This document shows, one piece after another, positions 7,361-14,700 of a stretch of DNA of 37,064 nt. Numbering within the stretch: the first letter of the stretch is position 1; each line of letters begins with the position of its first letter. The position numbers and the translations under genes are program-made. The notes beneath the pieces are model-generated. The model was not told the origin of the DNA. It worked only from the letters and a program-made list of their open reading frames with translations, and did not search any database. This stretch comes from Gemmatimonadaceae bacterium. GTDB taxonomy: Bacteria; Gemmatimonadota; Gemmatimonadetes; Gemmatimonadales; Gemmatimonadaceae. The stretch covers positions 1-37,064 of the forward strand of contig JAICJQ010000017.1 of NCBI GenBank assembly GCA_025928335.1, read 5' to 3'.

Positions 7361-8055
7361 TGCTCGACAGTGGCCGGAATCGCGGGCAGAAGGTCGCAAA
7401 AGGCGAATCTGCCGTCGCGAAGCACGGTCTCGCCGCGCGCGACGCCGATCGGGCGATCGAAGATAGGTCCGCCCGAAACGAAGGTGTGGAACTCGCCGCG
7501 TTCGCCGCAGGGGTCGATCGCGGATGGTAACTCGGCGAGCAAGCTTCGATCGAACTGTCGTCCGGCGAATTCGGCGGCCAGCTGTTGGGTATCGACGCAC
7601 ACGAGATGCGCGACGAAGCCGGCGTCGATGAACGCTTCCGCAAGCTCGCCTGTGTCGCGTCCCCAAATCGGGAACAACGCGCTGAAACCGGTGCTCGACA
7701 GGGCCTGCTCGCGGTAGGCGCGGACGTCCCCGAGAAACAGGTCACCGAACGCCATGGTCTTTGCGGTCGGAAAGCTCATGTTGAGACGATTTAGCGCATC
7801 GCCGAACGCGGCTTCGTACGCGCTATTTGACGATTGCGGCTCGATCTCGATTTCGACGAGCGGCAGGCCGAGGGCCGCGACTTGCGCGTCGAGCAATTCG
7901 CGTCGAACGCCGTGAATGCTCACGCGATCGTAGCCGCGCGTCACACTCGTGAGCAGGGCCACGACCTCGTAGCGCGGATCCGCGCGCAGCGACGCCAGCG
8001 TCAAGCTACTGTCTTTCCCACCGCTCCAGCTGAGGATGACGGGTTCACGGATCAC
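7357..8055 (-). CDS. Diphthine-ammonia-ligase-type PP-loop ATPase (ATP_bind_4, MJ0570 family)
   Basis: The 232-aa protein has the PP-loop signature SWSGGKDSS at residues about 8-16. The motif GDLFLGDVRAYREQ and the later FPIWGRDTGELAEAF are typical of the Dph6/MJ0570 group, as is the C-terminal CGERGEFHTFVSGGPIF. Eukaryotic Dph6 amidates diphthine on EF2. Bacteria lack diphthamide, so the bacterial paralogues must adenylate some other carboxylate for amide or thio transfer, and the substrate is unknown. GTG 8055 is preferred because the open frame upstream runs through a palindromic repeat and lacks family similarity. The downstream 86-aa ORF is coupled by ATGA. Confidence 0.85.
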   Translation of the reverse strand: MIREPVILSWSGGKDSSLTLASLRADPRYEVVALLTSVTRGYDRVSIHGVRRELLDAQVAALGLPLVEIEIEPQSSNSAYEAAFGDALNRLNMSFPTAKTMAFGDLFLGDVRAYREQALSSTGFSALFPIWGRDTGELAEAFIDAGFVAHLVCVDTQQLAAEFAGRQFDRSLLAELPSAIDPCGERGEFHTFVSGGPIFDRPIGVARGETVLRDGRFAFCDLLPAIPATVEQ

Positions 8056-8090
8056 GGGATCAATCGACCTCTGCCCGTACCCAAAATCGC

Positions 8091-8113
8091 CCAACGGGGT
8101 CTGACCCCGTTGG
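8091..8113. repeat. GGGGTC-T-GACCCC palindrome, copy 2
   Basis: CCAACGGGGTC and GACCCCGTTGG flank a single T, a perfect 11-bp-arm palindrome. After a one-base bulge the pairing resumes as ATCGCC with GGCGAT. It lies in the divergent space between the PP-loop gene and the M28 peptidase gene. The core is identical to the copies near 4911 and 30072-30121, while the flanks differ but still pair. Confidence 0.85.
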
Positions 8114-8120
8114 CGATGGT

Positions 8121-8148
8121 TTGGTACGGCTGGCGTTCCATTTAGTAT
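8121..8148 (+). promoter_or_regulatory. Possible promoter of the M28 peptidase gene
   Basis: TTGGTA (8121-8126) and TAGTAT (8143-8148) are spaced by 16 nt, immediately downstream of the palindrome. Transcription would begin near 8155, which argues for the downstream ATG (8191) as the translation start. By-eye match only. Confidence 0.35.
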
Positions 8149-8190
8149 CATAAGATGCCGGGGATGACCTGGCGATACCCTATCACGAGC

Positions 8191-10008
8191 ATGGTAACCG
8201 TGACCCATCGATCTTTAGCGCGACGCGGCGTTGTCGTCGCCCTCATTCTTGGCGGAGCGTCGTTCAGACTGTCCGCGCAACAGAAGTGCCCGGCGACGAG
8301 CGGCGGGGCGCTGCCGTTGACGTATAGCGGCGGACCGACCGTTGCCGAGATCACGGCGTGCGACCTGATGACACGACTCTACATCTATGCCGCCGATTCC
8401 ATGAAGGGTCGGGAGGCAGGAACGCCGGACGCGATCCGCGCTACGACGTACATCGAGTCCGAAGTCAAGCGCCTCGGCCTCAAGCCCGCCGGAGACAACG
8501 GCACCTTCTTCCAGTATCTGCCCGTGACGGCCCGCGTACTTGGCGCCGCCTCGTCGATCACGACCGGTTCGACGACGTTCAAGCCGAATGAGGATTTCTC
8601 GATCACCGGCCTCGGCGCGGATCGAAACGTGTCGGGCGACGTCATCTACGCCGGCTCGCTCGCCGACACCGCGAACATGCTGACCGCCGACCAGGTACGG
8701 GGCAAGATCGTGATCGCGGCGGGTGGGACCGGCGGCCGTGGGTTCGGTGGCCGCGGCGGGTTCGGAGCGGGGGGCGCGCTCGGCGGTGCCGCCGCGATCC
8801 TGACCATTGTTCCCGCAATCGCGCCGGCGCGCCCGGCGTTCACGCTGAACGACACCGTACAGAGCGAAGGTCGCGCCGCATACGCGGCCGCGAATCCGAA
8901 TGCCGGTGGCCGCGGTGGTCGCGGCGGTCGTGGCGGCCGCGGTGGCGGTGGCGGCCAGCAACCCGTCGCGGGCACGATTACGCCGGCGGTCGCCGCAGCG
9001 CTGCTCGGGAAATCGGTGCAGAGCGCGGCACGCGGTGACGTCGGTGGTCAGGCGACGATCGACGTTCACGTCCAAACGGTTGCCGCGCCGACGCGAAACG
9101 TCATCGGCATCATTCCGGGAAGCGATCCGAAGCTCCGCGGCGAATACGTCGTGATCGGGGCGCATTCGGATCACGTCGGCATGTCGGGGGCGCGCCCGGT
9201 CGTCGAACACGATTCGCTCAAGGCGTACAACATCGTGGCGCGCGTCGAAGGCGCGGACACGCGCAACGCACCGCCGCCGACGGCCGAGCAGTGGGTGCGC
9301 ATCAACGCGATCAAGGATTCGCTGCGCAGGCTCTACCCGCCGCGCCTCGACTCGATCAGCAACGGCGCCGACGACGACGGCTCGGGCAGCGTGTCGATTC
9401 TCGAGATCGCCGAAGCCTTCGCCAAAGGTCCGGCGAAGCCGAAGCGCTCGCTGCTCTTCATCTGGCAGATGGGCGAGGAGAAGGGACTGTGGGGCTCGCA
9501 GTATTTCACCAACCACCCGACGGTGCCTCGCGACTCGATCGTCGCCGATCTCAATCTCGACATGGTCGGCCGTGGTGAGGCAACCGACATTACCGGGCGG
9601 AGCAAGGAGGACGTGGAGCTCTCGGGCGCGCCGAACTACCTGCAACTCGTCGGCTCACGGCGTCTCTCGACCGAACTGGGCGACATCGCCGAAGACGTGA
9701 GCAAGAAAGAGCCGATGCCCTTCAAGTTCGACTACGCGATGGACGCGAACGGGCATCCGCAGAACATCTATTGTCGCAGTGACCATGCAAATTATGCGCG
9801 ATACGGAATTCCCGTGATCTTCTTCACCACGGGAGGCCACGCCGACTATCACCAGGTGACGGACGAGCCGGAGTACATCCAGTACCAACACATGGCGCGC
9901 GTCGACAAGCTCGTCTACGATATCGCGACCCGTGTGGCGAATCTTGATCACCGCGTGAAGGTCGACGGCCCGAAGGCGCCGAGCCCGTTTGCCGGCTGCC
10001 AGCAGTAA
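8191..10008 (+). CDS. Secreted M28 family metallopeptidase with PA-like insert
   Basis: This 605-aa protein carries a signal peptide (residues about 9-28, ending RLSAQQ) and then an M28 zinc-peptidase with a protease-associated (PA) insertion. The zinc ligands and catalytic residues are visible in order: GAHSDHVGM (His, base Asp), NGADDDGSGSVSILE (bridging Asp), QMGEEKGLWGSQYF (Glu-Glu), DLNLDMVGRG (Asp) and GGHADYHQVTDEPE (His). The PA region holds two Gly/Arg-rich runs (GGRGFGGRGGFGAGG and AGGRGGRGGRGGRGGGGG), which are unusual low-complexity inserts. ATG 8155 is an alternative start, but it would give a 25-residue n-region and an almost leaderless transcript. Likely role: aminopeptidase activity on peptides outside the cytoplasm. 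Confidence 0.92.
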   Translation: MVTVTHRSLARRGVVVALILGGASFRLSAQQKCPATSGGALPLTYSGGPTVAEITACDLMTRLYIYAADSMKGREAGTPDAIRATTYIESEVKRLGLKPAGDNGTFFQYLPVTARVLGAASSITTGSTTFKPNEDFSITGLGADRNVSGDVIYAGSLADTANMLTADQVRGKIVIAAGGTGGRGFGGRGGFGAGGALGGAAAILTIVPAIAPARPAFTLNDTVQSEGRAAYAAANPNAGGRGGRGGRGGRGGGGGQQPVAGTITPAVAAALLGKSVQSAARGDVGGQATIDVHVQTVAAPTRNVIGIIPGSDPKLRGEYVVIGAHSDHVGMSGARPVVEHDSLKAYNIVARVEGADTRNAPPPTAEQWVRINAIKDSLRRLYPPRLDSISNGADDDGSGSVSILEIAEAFAKGPAKPKRSLLFIWQMGEEKGLWGSQYFTNHPTVPRDSIVADLNLDMVGRGEATDITGRSKEDVELSGAPNYLQLVGSRRLSTELGDIAEDVSKKEPMPFKFDYAMDANGHPQNIYCRSDHANYARYGIPVIFFTTGGHADYHQVTDEPEYIQYQHMARVDKLVYDIATRVANLDHRVKVDGPKAPSPFAGCQQ

Positions 10009-10019
10009 CGAATCAGGAT

Positions 10020-10283
10020 TCTCTAAGCGTGCCGATCTCCCGCGTTCGTTCGGCGACGGTGTAGTGAACCAATCCAAAGATTCCGATCGCGGCGAGGTGA
10101 GAGCAAGCGCGGCGAAGGCGGGAGTAGCGATGTCGCGAGCCGACGTTCGGCGGCGAGCTCGCCGAATTGTGCCTCGGCTACCGCAACGTTCGCGACGACG
10201 GCGCCCGGAATCCGGGCCACGGCTTGCCGCACGAGCGGCGCGAACGCTAGCGGATCCGTGAGCCGTCTCCAGTTGAACGTCAA
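10020..10283 (-). pseudogene. Remnant of an ADOP/FtsX permease (C-terminal part)
   Basis: The minus strand reads DPLAFAPLVRQAVARIPGAV followed by AVAEAQFGELAAERRLATSLL, typical of the second periplasmic domain of ADOP permeases just before the last FtsX domain. After a frameshift the other frames read AFAALAL and then AAIGIFGLVHYTVAERTREI. That is the standard next stretch (compare TREIGIRVALGA in the intact permease at 598-3288). Only about 85 codons survive, with two frameshifts and no start or tail. The 329-nt stretch between the M28 gene and the AraC gene holds nothing else recognisable apart from the hairpin at 10280-10320. Confidence 0.8.
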
Positions 10284-10320
10284 GAGGACGACGGCGAACG
10301 TACGAGGCCGGTCCTCTTGA
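10280..10320. repeat. 10-bp perfect inverted repeat downstream of the AraC gene
   Basis: TCAAGAGGAC (10280-10289) and GTCCTCTTGA (10311-10320) are exact reverse complements, with a 21-nt loop that itself has some GC pairing. It lies 17 nt beyond the stop of the minus-strand AraC gene, so it could be its transcript end. No T-run follows, so it is not a standard intrinsic terminator. Confidence 0.5.
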
Positions 10321-10337
10321 TTGTCAGGATGCGCCGA

Positions 10338-11279
10338 TTACCGCTGGCGCGAATGCCGCCACGCGGCCGGCGAGAGCCCAGTCTCACGTTTGAAAGCGCG
10401 GCTGAACGCGGCCTCGGAATCGTACCCCACCTGGGCGCCGATCGCCGCGACCTTCGCCGAGCTGTTCACCAACTGCTCGGCGGCCAACTGCAGCCGCCAC
10501 CGCGCGAGATACGACATCGGCGGCACGCCGACGACGTGAGAGAAGCGCTCGGCGAGGACCGTCCGCGAGGAGGCAATGCGCTGCGCGAGCTCGGGGAGTG
10601 TCCACGAATGCGCGGGACGCGCGTGCAGCTCGGAGAGCGCGGGACCGACCACCGGATCACGGAGTCCGGCGAGCCATCCCGTATCGCGCTCCGGAATAGT
10701 CTCCATGTGCCGCCGAACGACCTCGACGAACATCAGTTCGGCCATCCGCGTGAGCATCGTCTCACTGCCGAGGCGCTCGGCGCGCGATTCGGCGACGGCT
10801 TGTTGAGGAAACTGTGAAAGCCACCCGCCGGCGATGCCCGTGAGATGCATCTGCGGCGGAAGTGAGGCGAGGAGGGGATTGTACGGCCGAACGTCACAAC
10901 CGAGAAAGCCGCACACGAACACGGTATCGCGGCCCCCGGCCGGGCCGAGTTGCACGGTATTCGGGTAGCGATCGGGCGAATCACGAAGCGAGTGCAGGCG
11001 AAGGCCGGCCGCGCTCGACATGAGATGCGCCCCACCGTGCGGAAACATGATCGCATCACCCGGTCCCAGCAGCACCTGCGGCTGCCCCTCGAGACCACCC
11101 CAACAACTGCCCGAGACGAGGATGTGATACGAGATCAGGTGCTCGGCTTGCGGGAGAATGCGCGGGACGAGATCGCGCGCCGGGGCGGTGAACACCGACC
11201 ATGGGTGTCCGGCCTCGACCAAATAGAAGTAGGCGCCCGTCAGGCGAACCGCGCGCAACACATCCGAGACCGGATCCAT
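10338..11279 (-). CDS. AraC family transcriptional regulator with cupin sensor domain
   Basis: This 313-aa protein has an N-terminal cupin_6-type domain (VEAGHPWSVFTAPARDLVPR, then SYHILVSGSCW, LLGPGDAIMFPHGGAH, and SRAERLGSETMLTRMAELMF near residues 170-190). Two helix-turn-helix motifs follow (TLPELAQRIASSRTVLAERF and AAIGAQVGYDSEAAFSRAFK), and it ends in the AraC signature KRETGLSPAAWRHSR. Such proteins are often local or stress-response regulators. The target is unknown; the neighbouring nitrilase gene is co-directional, 42 nt upstream. The ATG start gives the full cupin domain. Confidence 0.93.
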   Translation of the reverse strand: MDPVSDVLRAVRLTGAYFYLVEAGHPWSVFTAPARDLVPRILPQAEHLISYHILVSGSCWGGLEGQPQVLLGPGDAIMFPHGGAHLMSSAAGLRLHSLRDSPDRYPNTVQLGPAGGRDTVFVCGFLGCDVRPYNPLLASLPPQMHLTGIAGGWLSQFPQQAVAESRAERLGSETMLTRMAELMFVEVVRRHMETIPERDTGWLAGLRDPVVGPALSELHARPAHSWTLPELAQRIASSRTVLAERFSHVVGVPPMSYLARWRLQLAAEQLVNSSAKVAAIGAQVGYDSEAAFSRAFKRETGLSPAAWRHSRQR

Positions 11280-11321
11280 GGTGATGAAGCCTCGGGACGC
11301 CCGAGCACTCGAGCAAGTGCG

Positions 11322-12128
11322 CTACTGCGCTGTGATGTCTTGGTAGCGTGTGGGCGCGTAGCGCGATGCGATCAGGCCCGTCGCCGCCGCGATGTCGATT
11401 TCGGCGACGAGAACGCCTTCGTCTCCATACGGCAGATACGCCTGGCAGTCGCCAGACGGCGTAATGAGTGCGGTCGCCGCTTCGGGGTACGGAACCGCGT
11501 AGTTCACGCTGGCGAAGTAGATCGTATTCTCGATGCCGCGGCAGCGCATCGCCTTCTCGTAATACGGTGCGTCTTCGGAACCGAAGGAGGCGAGTGCGAC
11601 ACCGTTCGGTCGATGACCGCCGGTGAGCGACGGGTGAAAGACGATCTTCGCGCCGCGCGTTGCCGCCCAGCGCACCGCCTCCGGGTAGCGCCACCCTTCG
11701 TGACAGATCGCGATGCCGAATGTGACGCCGTTGACCTCGAAGACGCGTCGTGTCGTGCCTGGAACGTAGAACCGATCTTCGCTCGGATCGAGCTGGTTCT
11801 TGGTCTGACGTCCGAGCAGTTGGCCGGCGGCATCGAAGACGAAGGCGGCGATTTGGCGGCCGTCGTCGGAGATGTGTTCCAGGCCGAGAATGACGGCGAT
11901 CCGAGACTCCCGCGCGTACGCACCGACTTCGAACAGCACGCGGAACTCGTCGTCGCGCTCGAAGGCGGGGATTTCGAAGTCTTGTCCCCGGAGTCCAGGC
12001 AGGTATGCCTCGGGGAAGCACACAATCTCGGCATCGTGCGCCGCGGCGTCGGCCACCAAGCGCTTGATTCGACTCAAGCCGTCGTCGATGGACGACGCTA
12101 CACGCGGCGATGCGAGTCCGACGATCAC
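11322..12128 (-). CDS. Carbon-nitrogen hydrolase (nitrilase superfamily)
   Basis: This 268-aa protein has the full catalytic triad of the superfamily: Glu40 in CFPEAYLPG, Lys110 in RQTKNQLDP and Cys142 in AICHEGWRYPE. It starts at GTG 12128, 4 nt after the stop of the upstream secreted-protein gene, so the two are probably co-transcribed. The sequence is cytoplasmic (no signal peptide). The family hydrolyses amides, carbamoyl groups or nitriles; the plain triad neighbourhood fits an amidohydrolase or carbamoyl-type enzyme more than a true nitrilase, but substrate cannot be read from the sequence. Confidence 0.9.
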   Translation of the reverse strand: MIVGLASPRVASSIDDGLSRIKRLVADAAAHDAEIVCFPEAYLPGLRGQDFEIPAFERDDEFRVLFEVGAYARESRIAVILGLEHISDDGRQIAAFVFDAAGQLLGRQTKNQLDPSEDRFYVPGTTRRVFEVNGVTFGIAICHEGWRYPEAVRWAATRGAKIVFHPSLTGGHRPNGVALASFGSEDAPYYEKAMRCRGIENTIYFASVNYAVPYPEAATALITPSGDCQAYLPYGDEGVLVAEIDIAAATGLIASRYAPTRYQDITAQ

Positions 12129-12132
12129 GTCG

Positions 12133-12765
12133 TTACGGCTTCACCATCTTCGGCGGCGCGTCAGCGAAGGTGTACACGCCCTTCGGGCACTTCACCGCGG
12201 AGTTGGTGGGGCTGAACATGCCGTTCGGGTTGTCCTTGTAGAGCCAGACGTGGAGATCCCAGTGGTGCAGCTCGGCCGGGATGATCGGCGCGTGTCCTTC
12301 CATGGGGCCCATGAGCTCATGCCCGAGGATCGACGGCGGGGTCTTGGACACCGCGGTGGGGACGAACCACTCGGCGCCGGTCAGCACGAGCTTATCGCCG
12401 ACGGGTTCGTAGAGCAGCACCTGCGGCTTGGTCGAATCGAGCTTCGGTCCGATGAGGGCCGGGTTGAGGAAGTGGACGCCCATGGCGCCTGGCTTGTACT
12501 CCATCGAGCCATGTTCGCTGCCGCCGCTGGGGAAGTCGATGCAGCCAACGGTCGAGAAGTATCCATCGCGCACGGCGGCGATGGGGTCTTTGTATTTGTC
12601 GAGCGCGGCCTTCACCGCGGCGATCGCGGCCGCGTTGCCGCCTGCGGCGGCCTTCCCCTGCTGCTTCACCTGCGCCTGTGACACACTTGGCGTGGCGATA
12701 ATAGCTAGCGCGAGGACAGCGATAAGGCGGGTGGTCCAGGACGGCCCGAAACGGCGGCTCATCAT
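12133..12765 (-). CDS. Secreted protein of unknown function
   Basis: The 210-aa protein starts MMSRRFGPSWTTRLIAVLAL with a signal peptide ending SVSQAQ. Its mature part has a short Ala/Lys helix (AAIAAVKAALDKYKDP). A conserved-looking core follows with YFSTVGCIDFPSGGSEHGSM, GVHFLNPALIGPKLD, LYEPVGDKLVLTGAEWFVP and HHWDLHVWLYKDNPNGMF. Several His/Glu/Asp residues (EHGSMEY, HHWDLHVW) could bind a metal, but this is only suggestive. The ribosome site AGGAG lies 7 nt before ATG 12765. A TTGACA-like -35 lies at 12821-12816 on the minus strand with a weak -10. It is the first gene of a pair with the nitrilase. I do not recognise a named family. Confidence 0.8.
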   Translation of the reverse strand: MMSRRFGPSWTTRLIAVLALAIIATPSVSQAQVKQQGKAAAGGNAAAIAAVKAALDKYKDPIAAVRDGYFSTVGCIDFPSGGSEHGSMEYKPGAMGVHFLNPALIGPKLDSTKPQVLLYEPVGDKLVLTGAEWFVPTAVSKTPPSILGHELMGPMEGHAPIIPAELHHWDLHVWLYKDNPNGMFSPTNSAVKCPKGVYTFADAPPKMVKP

Positions 12766-12909
12766 CGAACGGCTCCTGTGGGGTAAGCGTAAAGCTTCCA
12801 ACCACTTCGGCTCACTGTCAAGGGCATCACGCGATCTGTTGTGGATTGACGACGCGAGGTACGCGGACGAACGTCTTGATCGCGGGATCCACGTTAACCT
12901 CATGGCGTC

Positions 12910-14637
12910 ATGCGAACGCAGCATCGGACCTACGCACTTCCGCTGTCGGCGCTCATCGCCGGCGCGGTCGCACTTGTGCCGGCACGCGGACAGACACCCG
13001 ACTCGACGCAGTTCCGATGCGAAGGGAAGGTGATCTCGGCGATCGAGATACAACCGCATCCACCGGCGGTGACCGAGCGCGGACCGAACGTTCTGCGCCA
13101 GGCGTTGCAACGGTTTGTCTTTCAATCGGGGACGACGCGCGATCGGGCGATTCGGCCGTTCTTGCTGGCGCGCGTCGGCGATCGGTGCTCGGATAAGTGG
13201 CTGCCCGAGTTGGCGCGGGTCGTCCGCGCCCAACCCTATCTCGCGGTCGCGACGGTGCGCGCGGAAAGCGACGGGGGTGACGGTGTCCGATTGGTCGTCG
13301 AAACGGTGGACGAAATTCCCGTGATCGTTGGCGGCGGCTACACGAAGAATGGGTTGACGAATGTCAAATATGGGAACTCCAACGTCGCCGGTACGGGGTT
13401 CTATGCGGCAGGCCAGTGGCGCGACGGGCGGGCATACCGCGATGCGCTCGCGCTGACGCTCCGGCAGTACGGTCTTTTCGATCAGCCGATCGTCGCGGAA
13501 GTGAACACGCAGCGCGACGTGCTCGGCGGGCAGTTCAACGCGTCGGTGTCGCGCCCGTTCCTGAGCGATCTCGAGCACATCGCGTGGTACGCGGGCGGGA
13601 CGCACGAGAACAGCTACCGCGGATTCGTGCGAGCGCCGGGCCCTCAACTGTCCCTGCCGGTGACGCGCGACGTGTGGTCCGTGGGCGGCGTCGCGCGATT
13701 CGGCTGGCGCGGTGCGGGCGTAATGATCGGACCGGTCGCGACGTATGAGAATGCCCGCCCCAACGACGCGGGGGTGATCGCGTCGGACAGTGGGCTCGTG
13801 CCCGCCGACACCGCGGTCTTCGCGCATCGCTATACGCCCTATAAAACCTTCCGGGCGGGCGTCGGCGCGGGATTCCGCTGGCTCGACTACATGCGCGTCA
13901 CGGGCTTCGATGCGTTGATCGGGGAGCAGGACGTGGCGCGTGGCTTTCAGCTGGCCGCGACGTTCGAGCGCGGGCTCGGTGCGTTCAGCGCGACGGACCA
14001 ATCGTCACTCGTATCGGCGAACATGTACGCGGGCGCCGGCACGCCGCGGTCGTTCGTGGGACTGGCGATGCAAGGTGAAGAACTGCCGGCGGGCGGCGCC
14101 GACTCGTGGAGCGCGGCCGCATTGAGTGGGCGACTCGCCTGGTACATCAAGCAAAGCGATACACGGACGTTCGAGGCGAGCGCGGAATTCGCTGGAGGCT
14201 GGCGCGAACGATTGCCGCTGCAACTGTCGCTGGGCGACCCCGTGAGTGGTGTGCGCGGCTACAACGGTGCGGCGATCGCGGGGGGCCGTCGCGCCGTGCT
14301 GCGGTTCGAAGAGCGCCGCGTTTCTTACCAAACGAAATTCATTCAGTGGGGCACAGCGCTGTTCACCGACATCGGCAAGACGTGGTCGGGCGATGTGCCG
14401 TTTGGAGAATCGGTTGTGCGGCCGAGCATCGGTGTTGGTTTGCTCGCCGCGGTGCCGCCGAAATCGCGGCGAATGATACGCGCCGATCTCGCGGTACCCG
14501 TCGCCGGCGGCGCGCCCAAGGGATGGGTCCTCCGCGTCTTCGCGACCGACATGACGCGCTTTTTCTGGCGCGATCCGAACGACCTGGCGCCGGTTCGGGC
14601 GGGGGCGCCGGCCTCGTCGATCTTCGGCTGGCCGTAG
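12910..14637 (+). CDS. Omp85/BamA-TamA-like outer-membrane beta-barrel protein
   Basis: This 575-aa protein has a signal peptide (YALPLSALIAGAVALVPARG). One or two POTRA-like modules follow (RPFLLARVGDRCSDKWLPEL, then ATVRAESDGGDGVRLVVETV and EIPVIVGGGYTKNG), and then a 16-strand-type barrel of about 420 residues rich in alternating aromatic/polar stretches. The segment SLGDPVSGVRGYNGAAIAGG matches the conserved VRG[FY] loop 6 motif of the Omp85 superfamily. That motif and the POTRA-then-barrel order are the basis for the call. It has fewer POTRA repeats than BamA (five) or TamA (three), so it is more likely an accessory Omp85 than the essential BamA. The end (FGWP) is not the usual C-terminal Phe, but an aromatic cluster MTRFFW precedes it. 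Confidence 0.8.
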   Translation: MRTQHRTYALPLSALIAGAVALVPARGQTPDSTQFRCEGKVISAIEIQPHPPAVTERGPNVLRQALQRFVFQSGTTRDRAIRPFLLARVGDRCSDKWLPELARVVRAQPYLAVATVRAESDGGDGVRLVVETVDEIPVIVGGGYTKNGLTNVKYGNSNVAGTGFYAAGQWRDGRAYRDALALTLRQYGLFDQPIVAEVNTQRDVLGGQFNASVSRPFLSDLEHIAWYAGGTHENSYRGFVRAPGPQLSLPVTRDVWSVGGVARFGWRGAGVMIGPVATYENARPNDAGVIASDSGLVPADTAVFAHRYTPYKTFRAGVGAGFRWLDYMRVTGFDALIGEQDVARGFQLAATFERGLGAFSATDQSSLVSANMYAGAGTPRSFVGLAMQGEELPAGGADSWSAAALSGRLAWYIKQSDTRTFEASAEFAGGWRERLPLQLSLGDPVSGVRGYNGAAIAGGRRAVLRFEERRVSYQTKFIQWGTALFTDIGKTWSGDVPFGESVVRPSIGVGLLAAVPPKSRRMIRADLAVPVAGGAPKGWVLRVFATDMTRFFWRDPNDLAPVRAGAPASSIFGWP

Positions 14638-14700
14638 CCGACTCGTAGCCGTTCTCCACGACGCCCGAGGGTCGCCGGCTCACGGCCCCACCTTTGCTCC

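Noticed and set aside
7357-8208. ATG start at 8208 for the PP-loop gene
   Set aside because: The extra residues are encoded through the palindromic repeat and the opposing promoter region and show no family similarity; GTG 8055 fits the conserved start.
12133-14001. 622-aa minus-strand open frame opposite the Omp85-like gene
   Set aside because: Only the last 210 residues (from ATG 12765) look like protein. The upstream part is Arg-rich low-complexity sequence antisense to a gene with clear barrel motifs, as GC-rich shadows always are.
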